Part shown: positions 26,422 through 33,522 of the stretch, piece by piece
How the letters are laid out: each line of letters starts with the position of its first letter
Position numbering within the stretch: position 1 is the first letter of the stretch
DNA from: CAZJHX01 sp964545715
Lineage (GTDB): Bacteria; Myxococcota_A; UBA9042; GCA-2863065
Assembly (NCBI GenBank): GCA_964545715.1
Contig: CAZJHX010000028.1
Location: 1-64,000 of the forward strand
DNA length: 64,000 nucleotides
Reading direction: 5' to 3'
The notes under the pieces: model-generated
The model's database searches: none
What the model was told of the DNA's origin: nothing
The model's input: the letters and a program-made list of their open reading frames with translations, nothing else
Position numbers and translations under genes: made by a program

Positions 26422-26784
26422 ATGAGGAAAGTACGTCAACAGTTTTGGGCCCCGGCAGCTGCCACAGCGGTGCTCGTCGTTTCGCTGGCCGGATGGAGCT
26501 CCGCGGATGCGGCCGACAGGCAGCCCGTCGTCAGTCCGGAGGAGTGCTCCGTCAAGCTTGCCGTCACCGGCATGGGGTGAAGCGAGGGCTGCCCCCCGCG
26601 CGTGACGCGGGCACTGAAAACAGTTGAGGGCGTCAAGACCGTCAAAGTCCACTTCGCCGAAGCAAAGGCGGATGTACTGATGGCCAGGTCAGCATGCATC
26701 AAGAGCTCTTTTGATGCGATGACCGCTGCGCTCAAGAAGGCCGGCTACGGTGGGCGCGTCCTCAAGGTTTCGAAAGCCAAATAA
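26422..26784 (+). CDS. Secreted heavy-metal-associated domain protein, probable selenoprotein (in-frame TGA at codon 53)
   Basis: A 120-codon frame is interrupted once by TGA (26578-26580). Before it come a signal peptide (AAATAVLVVSLAGWSSADA) and the first strand VKLAVTGM. After it the same frame continues as SEGCPPRVTRALKTVEGV and KVHFAEAKADVLM, then the last helix DAMTAALKKAGYGG, which together make a complete HMA fold. The TGA falls in the metal-binding loop where HMA domains carry the first Cys (GMxCxxC); here it reads GMG-U-SEGC. A hairpin CCCGCG-CGTGA-CGCGGG (26595-26611) begins 14 nt after the TGA with GT in its loop, as bacterial SECIS elements do. HMA/MerP-type selenoproteins are known in other bacteria. 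The alternative is a nonsense-mutated pseudogene, less likely given the position and intact downstream frame. Confidence 0.6.
26595..26611 (+). promoter_or_regulatory. Candidate bacterial SECIS hairpin
   Basis: A six-base-pair GC stem with a five-base loop CGUGA starts 14 nt downstream of the in-frame TGA. The loop GU lies about 22 nt after the TGA, within the range of known bacterial SECIS elements. A run of extra C on the 5' side could supply the usual bulge. Confidence 0.45.
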
Positions 26785-26796
26785 GGGCGGCCGGTC

Positions 26797-27426
26797 TCAC
26801 CCGAGCCGCGTGCCCGTCGCGATGAATGTGCGGCCGCCGTGAATATGCGGCGAGCCCGTCACCCAGCGCAGCTCAAAGTCCGTGGAGCAAGCCTCCAGAG
26901 GCTCCCACACCTTTCGTTTTAGATCGGCGCGCGCCATCAGCTGCACGATCGACGTCTGCGGCACCCACCTCTCGGCGTGCACGTCGAAGATCACGTAGCG
27001 ACCGCCGGGGCGCAGCAGCGCGAAGGTCTGCTCGAAGACCCGCTCCCAATCCGGGATGACCGATAGCCCCAACGCGCACAGCACGCCGTCGACCGCCACC
27101 GGGCCGCCGCAAGCCGCTTCCAGATCGCTTGCTGTCAGCTCTCGCGCATCGCGCTCGAGCAGGGTGACGTGCTGCCACTGTGCCTTCTGGACGCGTTTTT
27201 TTGCGCGCGCGAGCATTCCGGCCGAGAAGTCGACGCCGATGACACGGCCGCCGTCGCCCATTGCGGCGATCAGATGCGGCAGGTTCTGGCCCGTGCCGCA
27301 CGCCAGGTCGATGACCGTGCTGCCGGCCGCGGGATTCAGCGCCGCGACCGCCTCGTCCCGATAGCTGCGATACAGGCGCTCCAGCGACAGATCGTAAAAC
27401 CAGGAGAAGACGTCGTACCAGGCCAT
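26797..27426 (-). CDS. Class I SAM-dependent methyltransferase
   Basis: The 209-residue protein starts at ATG 27426, preceded on its strand by GAGGAG; longer upstream frames are shadows of the next gene. Motif I is VIDLACGTGQN, motif II acid GVDFSAGML, post-II LERDAREL, motif IV region VDGVLCALGLSVIPD and motif V LLRPGGRYVIFDVH. This is the UbiE/Methyltransf_11 type acting on a small or lipid-like acceptor. It lies 8 bp after the stop of the upstream CxxCH protein on the same strand, so the two are cotranscribed. The substrate cannot be read from the sequence. Confidence 0.82.
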   Translation of the reverse strand: MAWYDVFSWFYDLSLERLYRSYRDEAVAALNPAAGSTVIDLACGTGQNLPHLIAAMGDGGRVIGVDFSAGMLARAKKRVQKAQWQHVTLLERDARELTASDLEAACGGPVAVDGVLCALGLSVIPDWERVFEQTFALLRPGGRYVIFDVHAERWVPQTSIVQLMARADLKRKVWEPLEACSTDFELRWVTGSPHIHGGRTFIATGTRLG

Positions 27427-27434
27427 GGGACTCC

Positions 27435-29243
27435 TCAGGGATCGGGGTGGCCGTCCACCCGCAGCTGGAACAGGAAATACGGCGGCAGGCACGTGCCCAT
27501 CGCGCCGCCCGGTGGGCGGGAGCACAAGTAGTCGTCGCGGCAGGGTGTGGACGCGTCGCAGCCTTTCAGGCCGGCCCGCACCAGCGAGCCGGTGATGCAC
27601 TTGGTAAACGGCTGACGCGCCGCCAGACACCCGCTGAACCCGCCGCCGCTGACCATCACGCCGCAGGTCACACGCTTGGACGCACCGCAGAAGGCCTTGC
27701 ACATACCCAGCGGAAACCCGCCCTCCGTGGCGATGCAGCGCGAGCCGAGGCATTTTTCGGGCTCCAGTTCGACCGCGCGGTCTCGGCGCGGATCCAGCCA
27801 GGTGACGGCGCGACCGACCTCGCATGGATCGCCGACCCGCGGACCGCGACGCGGAAGACACGCGCCGACGAGCTTCTCGCCGACCGGCTTGCAGGCGAGG
27901 CCCTTGCCGCACGCCCAGTCCGTGAAGCCCGGATCCGGATCATGGCCCTCCTCGGGGGGCAGTCCGCAGTGGGAGCCGTATCCTCCGCCTGTCAGCTCCG
28001 CGGTCGGTTGCAGCTCGTCGATCTTGCCGCCCGCCAGCAGCGCCAGGTGGCGCCTCTTTCGGCGATCGAGCTCGGTCTGAAGGTGTGGTGAAGTCGGGAG
28101 CAGCATCGCATCCAGCGCTTGCTCGGGGTGGTCCTCGCCCAGCAGGTGAAAGCCCGCGTGGCTGCGCGCCTGGTGACAGCCCGCGCACGTGAGGGCGTCC
28201 AGCCGCCGGATCAGCGCCCGGGGCGACCGGATTGTGCGCGTCTCGGACAGGTCCAGGCGCTTGAACCGGCGCGGGCCGATCACCTGTCGCCACGGCCGGT
28301 TGGTCTTGCGCTCGAAGCCGCGCGGAGCGACCGAGACGGACCGCCTGGCCAGGAATCTGGCGGGGATGACGAGCGTGCCCTGATCCAGCGCGGCGAGGCT
28401 CTCCGGGCGCTTCAGAAACGCGACCAGCTCTTTGACCAGCGACTTGTCGGCGCGCAGCTTGGCGACGTCCGGCGTGTTCTCCAGCGCGGCGAGGGTCAGG
28501 GAGACGGCGCCGCCCTCGCTTTTAGCGGAGAAGCGGCGCAGCAGGTACTCGGAGTGTCCGCCGAACGTTCGGTGGACAGACGACGGCCATCGCACCTGCT
28601 GCACATTGAAGGCGACCGCTGCCAGGCGGTCTATTGTCAGTCCGGCGAGCGGGCCCGCCTCCGCGGTTAGCCACTGCGCCAGAGCCGCGCCTGCCAGCGC
28701 CTCGGGCGGGACCCAGCGGCGCGCGGGGACGGCACAGCTGCCGCGCTGAGCAGGGACGCGATGCACCAGGTTGATCGTCAACGGCAGCCGTGACGCAAGC
28801 CGTCCGCCCTCGACCGGGACGTCGTACGCGAGCCGGTAGACCAGGCGCACCTCTCCGCAGCCGTCGTTGCGCTTGAAGGCGGCGCGGTCCATGCGATTGA
28901 CGACGCCGATGAGCTGCAGCTGAGCGGTTTTGGCCTGTAGCCAGCGGACATCAAAGATGCGGTGGGCGTACTCCATGCCGACGCCGGCGGCCTTGTCTTC
29001 AGCCAGCAGCGCCTTGAGGTCCGCGCCCAGCTGATCGGCCAGTACTTTGAACGGTGTTTTGGCGACCAGGTCGGCGGCGATCGACGTCGCCGGACCACCC
29101 AGCCGCTCGCCAAGCGTCATGCCGTGCGCCTCGAGCCAGGCCAGCGCCGCGCGGTCGGTGACCAGCATGACCGGGTCCGGCGTCTCGGCCCGGACGGCGG
29201 CGACCGCGAGCGTGACGCACAAAGTGACGCAAAATTTGGCCAT
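27435..29243 (-). CDS. Secreted cysteine-rich protein with one CxxCH heme motif (unknown function)
   Basis: The 602-residue protein starts at ATG 29243, which gives a clean signal peptide (MAKFCVTLCVTLAVAAVRAE). The central part contains a single c-type heme motif, CAGCHQARSHAGFHLLGED, followed by a conserved-looking His/Asp-rich stretch, so a periplasmic mono-heme protein is possible. The last 170 residues carry about 14 Cys in repeated patterns (HCGLPPEEG, CGKGLACKP, CLGSRCIATEGG, CRDDYLCSRPPGG) resembling secreted Cys-rich modules of myxobacteria. I do not recognise a family. It precedes the methyltransferase in a two-gene operon and is divergent from the TIG lipoprotein gene. Confidence 0.7.
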   Translation of the reverse strand: MAKFCVTLCVTLAVAAVRAETPDPVMLVTDRAALAWLEAHGMTLGERLGGPATSIAADLVAKTPFKVLADQLGADLKALLAEDKAAGVGMEYAHRIFDVRWLQAKTAQLQLIGVVNRMDRAAFKRNDGCGEVRLVYRLAYDVPVEGGRLASRLPLTINLVHRVPAQRGSCAVPARRWVPPEALAGAALAQWLTAEAGPLAGLTIDRLAAVAFNVQQVRWPSSVHRTFGGHSEYLLRRFSAKSEGGAVSLTLAALENTPDVAKLRADKSLVKELVAFLKRPESLAALDQGTLVIPARFLARRSVSVAPRGFERKTNRPWRQVIGPRRFKRLDLSETRTIRSPRALIRRLDALTCAGCHQARSHAGFHLLGEDHPEQALDAMLLPTSPHLQTELDRRKRRHLALLAGGKIDELQPTAELTGGGYGSHCGLPPEEGHDPDPGFTDWACGKGLACKPVGEKLVGACLPRRGPRVGDPCEVGRAVTWLDPRRDRAVELEPEKCLGSRCIATEGGFPLGMCKAFCGASKRVTCGVMVSGGGFSGCLAARQPFTKCITGSLVRAGLKGCDASTPCRDDYLCSRPPGGAMGTCLPPYFLFQLRVDGHPDP

Positions 29244-29370
29244 GTGTGGACTTTTTTCGCACAAGTTTGGCCTTACGACCAACCAAGGGGTGGGAATCGG
29301 AGTTGGAACGACATTTGCGTATCCGGATGGGGATGCTGAATAGGTTATTCTGAGGGTGGAGGCCGCGAAC

Positions 29371-32300
29371 ATGTTGAATCTGGGGCGAATCAAGGGGCTG
29401 GTGACCGTGTTGGCTGCGCTGGCGATCGCCGGTTGCGGGCCGCAGGGTCCCACGCGCGCGCAGGCCGATCCCGACAACAAGCCGGACCCCACGAAGCCGG
29501 ACCCCACGAAGCCGGACCCCACGAAGCCGGATCCGACCAAGCCCGAGCCCGTCGCTTTTGAAGCGCATGACCTCGATCCGGACGAGGGCCGCACGTTTGG
29601 CGGCGAGCTGATCGTCATCGAGGGCAGCGGCTTCGTCGAGGGTACGACCGTCTATTTCGGCTCCTCCAAGTCGCCCAACGTCACCGTGTTCTCGCCCGTT
29701 ATCATCCACGCGCGCTCGCCCGCGCATAAGCCGGGCATGGTGGACTTGACGCTGGAGGCGCCCAACGGCGCCAAGACCGTGCTGCCGGACGCCTTTCTGT
29801 TTCGCGACAACCTGGCGATTCACAGCATCGAGCCGGACCACGGCGCCACCACCGGCGGCGCTCCCATTACGATCAAAGGCGTCGGCTTCACGGCCGAGAC
29901 GCGCGTCCTCCTGGGCGGCCGGCTGGCCATCGACACCACGGTCGTCGACTCCCAGACCATCCTGGGCATCACCCCGCCGGGCGCTCGCGGACAGGTCGAC
30001 GTGATCGTGTCCACGCCGTGGACCAATGACGTGATCTTTGACGGCTTCCAGTTCATGCACTCGCCGCGTCTCGACACCCTGTCGCCCGTGACGGGGCCGG
30101 TGTCGGGCGAGACAATCGTCACGCTGAGCGGCTCCGGGCTGATCGCGGGCTCGCGCGCGTATGTAGACGGCCAGGAGATCGAGGTCACCGAGCTGGCGGC
30201 CGACGGTACAGCCATCTCTGCGCTCATCACCGGCGGCGCCGAGGGTCCGGCGGATATCCAGGTGTCCACGCCCGACGGTCATGCGCTGCTGGCGGACGCC
30301 TTTACGTTCACGGGCGCCAACAGCGGCGACACGCAGGTGCTGAACGTGTGGCCGCACGATGGCGACGTCTCCGGATCGGAGCAGGTCACCATCACTGCGT
30401 ACGGGCTCGTCGACGTGGCGGACACCGTCGTTACGTTCGGTGGCAATGCGGCGCAGGTCGTGGTGGTCGACTTGTTCAAGAACACCGTCACCGTCCTGGC
30501 TCCTGCCGGCGCTCCCGGCGCAGTGGATGTCACGGTCGACACCGCCAACGGGGTGTCTACGCTCCAGTCGGCGTATGCGTACCTCACGGTGCCCGCACCC
30601 AGCGCGATCACGCCCGGCGTAGGGCGAATTGACGGGGGCGACACAGCCCAGATCCTCGGCGCCAACCTCGGCGGCGAGGTCGAGGTCTTCATCGGCGCGC
30701 TGCCGGCTACGATCGTCGGTCAGACCGCCACCACTATCGACGTCATCACGCCTGCCGGCAGCCCCGGGGCGGCCGATGTGCGGGTTGTCGGCGACGGCGG
30801 AGAGGGTCTGCTCAGCGCGGCTTTCCAGTACCAGCCGGTCAATGGCGCCGAGTTCTACGCGGTGGCGCCCAATTACGGTGCGGTGGCGGGCAACACGCTG
30901 GTCAAGATCTACGGCGCCGGCTTCGACGAGACCACCCAGGTGCGCTTTGCCAAGCAGGATCAGGACGTGCTCCTGGTCTCCAGCAATGAGCTTCACGTGC
31001 GCTCGCCCAAGGCGGACGAGCCGGCGACCGTGGACGTCACGGTGGAGCACGACGGCGCCACGACCACCATCTTCGACGCGTACAGCTACTTTGACCCCTA
31101 CTCGCCGTACGGCGGATCCTGGGGCCCGACGATCCGCGGCTCGGTCAACGTCACCGTGCTGGACATCTTTACGACGGACCCGATTCCGCAGGCCTTTGTG
31201 ATGTTGTGGGCGGACGCGGACACCCCATACCAGGGCATGACGGACGAGCGCGGCCAGATCACCTTTAGCGGCGACGACCTCAAGGGCGCGCAGCAGGTCA
31301 CGGCTGCCAAGTCGCAGCACACGGCGATGACCGTGGTGGAGTACGACGCCGAGAACGTCACGGTGCATCTGATTCCGCTGAACCCCTCGTCGCCCGGCGG
31401 CGGAGGTGGTGGTGGTCCCGCGCCCCCGATAGGCAAGGTCTACGGTCAGGTCACCGGGTTGGGCAAGTACATCATCATCCCGCCCGTCGCGTGCGACGGC
31501 ATCGAGGCTCAAGGTCTGGCCGGCGCCGGTGGCACCACCAACTGCCTGTCGTGCGAGACCGACGGCGACTGCGCTGCCGGCGCGTCCTGCGTGCAGTCGT
31601 TCTGCGCGGAGGCCTGCCTGACCAACTGGGACTGTCCCGGCGGCTACATCTGCGGCGGGACCATCGAGAACAAGCTGGGCTGCATCCCCGATCCCGGCGA
31701 GAAAGCGGCCTACTGCCAGCCGACCAATTACGAGCTGTGGGAGCCCTCCGAGGTTCCGGCGTCCTGGACTGATCCCGAGCGCGTCTGGGTCGACGCCGGG
31801 GGCAACTACTCCATGGACACGCGCCTTGGCGAGCTGGCCGTCATCTGCGTGGGCGGCGTCATTCGCGACCCCAGCGACAAGCTCGGGTCCTTTGTGCCGC
31901 TGCGCATGGGCGTGGCCCGGCACATCGACATCAACCCCAACAAGCTGCAGCACAACCGGGATATCCAGCTCAGCATCTCGTTGAACAAGGACGTGCCGCT
32001 GCGCCTGGACGGTGCGCCCCTGTACTACAAGCTGCCGAACCAGCCGCAGCCCGTGAAGACGTCCAGCCGCCTGCGGGTGTCCTGGGACTTCGGCGCCGAG
32101 GGTTATTGGACCGCCGCCGACATGAACGGCCTGGCCCAGGACCGCTTCGACCTGGTCAACCAGCCCGACAGCCTGGAGGGCGATCTCCAGGGCGTGACGT
32201 ACATCTTCCTGGCGGAGGTCACCAACGGCTTCTATGGGGTCAGCGGCACGCAGGCGCATAACGTCAAGCTGCTGGAGATCGACCGGCTGTTCAGCTTTAC

Positions 32301-33522
32301 CGACGGCGCCTGGACCGTGCAGAAGGCCGGCATCCCGCGCGACATCCACGCGATGTGGGGCACGTCGGAGCAGAGCGTGTGGGCGGTCGGCGCGGACGGC
32401 CTGATCGCGCACGGCAAGAGCGGGTCATGGTTCCCGCAGTTCTCCGGGGTCACGGCCCACCTCAACGCGGTGTGGGGCGACGGTGACTCCTATGCGCTGG
32501 CCGTCGGCGACACAGGCGCCGCGGTGGCGTTTGACGGCGTGAAGTGGACCGTGGAGGACACCGGCTCGGATGCGCCGCTGTTCGGGGTCTGGGGCACGTC
32601 CGCCGAGAACATGTATGCCGTTGGTCAGGGCACAGCGCTGCATCGTGGCGTTGCCGGCTGGACCCCCATCCCGGGCGCGCCGAGCGTGACGCTGCGGGCC
32701 GTTTGGGGCCTGAGCCCGACCGAGCTTTTGGCGGTAGGTGACGACGGCCGGCTATGGCGCTACGACGCGCTGCAGGCCGCGTGGACCAGCGAGCACCTCA
32801 TCAGCGGCATCGCTCTGCACGGGATCCATGGCGCGTCGACCGACCAGGTCTGGATCGTCGGCGCCAAGGGCACCGTCTTCGAGTGGAGCGGCGCCGGGCA
32901 GTGGATCAAGCACGATGTACCAACCACCGAGCAGCTCAACGCCGTGGTCGCGCTGTCCAACGGCGAGGTCTTCGTCAGCGGCAGCCGAGGCGTGCTTCTG
33001 CGCTACGACGGCAACGGCTGGAGCGCCGAGCAGGCCCCCAAGTACGGCGGCGACCTCAAGGCGGTCTGGGCCTTTGACGCGCCGGGCTCGCCGAGCTTTG
33101 CGGGCGGCACACAGGTCGTCTCCCTGGGCCCGATGCTGAGCTTCCCGAACATCAAGCACCCGATCGAGAGCCTGGGCGCCGGCTTCGCCTACCACGTGGA
33201 CTGGGACGCCGAGCCCAGCGTGCTGCCCACGTTCAACTTCGTCCAGGTGCTGGCAGGCCCGGGCTTCTACTTCCCGGCGTGGTGGACGGTCATCGAGGCC
33301 GAGGTCGAGGAAGTGACCTTCCCAAACCTGCCCGAGATCGAGGGCATCTCGCCCCTGGGCCCGTTCGCGGGCAGTCAGCTCCTTCTGCAGGTCAACCGCG
33401 TCCTGAAGCCGGGCGCCTCGGTGCACAACTTCGACTTCTGGGACATGTACGACGTCTCGTCTTGGAAGAGCTGGTCGACCAACGGCGTCACCTTCTCCAT
33501 GTCCGCCAACGGCGGCTTCTAA
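29371..33522 (+). CDS. Large lipoprotein with six TIG/IPT domains and a C-terminal propeller
   Basis: The 1383-residue protein starts at ATG 29371 with GGAGG 8 nt upstream; the GTG at 29356 is upstream of that site. The signal peptide ends in a lipobox (LAIAGC). A PDPTK repeat linker is followed by six Ig-like TIG domains (residues about 60-575, each with GG..(V/I)xIxGxGF and ...PDAFxF). Then come a carboxypeptidase-regulatory-like domain (PQAFVMLWADADT), a poly-Gly hinge, a Cys-rich module (CLSCETDGDCAAGASC) and repeats such as EQSVWAVGADGLIAHG and TEQLNAVVALSNGEVF that form a Ycf48-like propeller. It is probably a surface adhesin or scaffold. Its stop overlaps the stop of the convergent iron-sulfur gene. 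Confidence 0.85.
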   Translation: MLNLGRIKGLVTVLAALAIAGCGPQGPTRAQADPDNKPDPTKPDPTKPDPTKPDPTKPEPVAFEAHDLDPDEGRTFGGELIVIEGSGFVEGTTVYFGSSKSPNVTVFSPVIIHARSPAHKPGMVDLTLEAPNGAKTVLPDAFLFRDNLAIHSIEPDHGATTGGAPITIKGVGFTAETRVLLGGRLAIDTTVVDSQTILGITPPGARGQVDVIVSTPWTNDVIFDGFQFMHSPRLDTLSPVTGPVSGETIVTLSGSGLIAGSRAYVDGQEIEVTELAADGTAISALITGGAEGPADIQVSTPDGHALLADAFTFTGANSGDTQVLNVWPHDGDVSGSEQVTITAYGLVDVADTVVTFGGNAAQVVVVDLFKNTVTVLAPAGAPGAVDVTVDTANGVSTLQSAYAYLTVPAPSAITPGVGRIDGGDTAQILGANLGGEVEVFIGALPATIVGQTATTIDVITPAGSPGAADVRVVGDGGEGLLSAAFQYQPVNGAEFYAVAPNYGAVAGNTLVKIYGAGFDETTQVRFAKQDQDVLLVSSNELHVRSPKADEPATVDVTVEHDGATTTIFDAYSYFDPYSPYGGSWGPTIRGSVNVTVLDIFTTDPIPQAFVMLWADADTPYQGMTDERGQITFSGDDLKGAQQVTAAKSQHTAMTVVEYDAENVTVHLIPLNPSSPGGGGGGGPAPPIGKVYGQVTGLGKYIIIPPVACDGIEAQGLAGAGGTTNCLSCETDGDCAAGASCVQSFCAEACLTNWDCPGGYICGGTIENKLGCIPDPGEKAAYCQPTNYELWEPSEVPASWTDPERVWVDAGGNYSMDTRLGELAVICVGGVIRDPSDKLGSFVPLRMGVARHIDINPNKLQHNRDIQLSISLNKDVPLRLDGAPLYYKLPNQPQPVKTSSRLRVSWDFGAEGYWTAADMNGLAQDRFDLVNQPDSLEGDLQGVTYIFLAEVTNGFYGVSGTQAHNVKLLEIDRLFSFTDGAWTVQKAGIPRDIHAMWGTSEQSVWAVGADGLIAHGKSGSWFPQFSGVTAHLNAVWGDGDSYALAVGDTGAAVAFDGVKWTVEDTGSDAPLFGVWGTSAENMYAVGQGTALHRGVAGWTPIPGAPSVTLRAVWGLSPTELLAVGDDGRLWRYDALQAAWTSEHLISGIALHGIHGASTDQVWIVGAKGTVFEWSGAGQWIKHDVPTTEQLNAVVALSNGEVFVSGSRGVLLRYDGNGWSAEQAPKYGGDLKAVWAFDAPGSPSFAGGTQVVSLGPMLSFPNIKHPIESLGAGFAYHVDWDAEPSVLPTFNFVQVLAGPGFYFPAWWTVIEAEVEEVTFPNLPEIEGISPLGPFAGSQLLLQVNRVLKPGASVHNFDFWDMYDVSSWKSWSTNGVTFSMSANGGF
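29482..29550 (+). repeat. Tandem 15-bp repeats encoding PDPTK
   Basis: Four nearly identical 15-bp units (CCGGACCCCACGAAG type) encode PDPTK-PDPTK-PDPTK-PDPTK, a stiff linker between the lipidated N-terminus and the first TIG domain. Copy number is likely to vary by slippage. Confidence 0.85.

Noticed and set aside
26572..26784. Frameshift explanation for the HMA gene
   Set aside because: Both halves are in the same frame with the stop as the only lesion, so no frameshift is needed.
28999..32412. Minus-strand ORF of 1137 codons opposite the TIG lipoprotein
   Set aside because: It overlaps the real signal-peptide and TIG-domain gene, has no recognisable domain, and its composition is that of an antisense frame.
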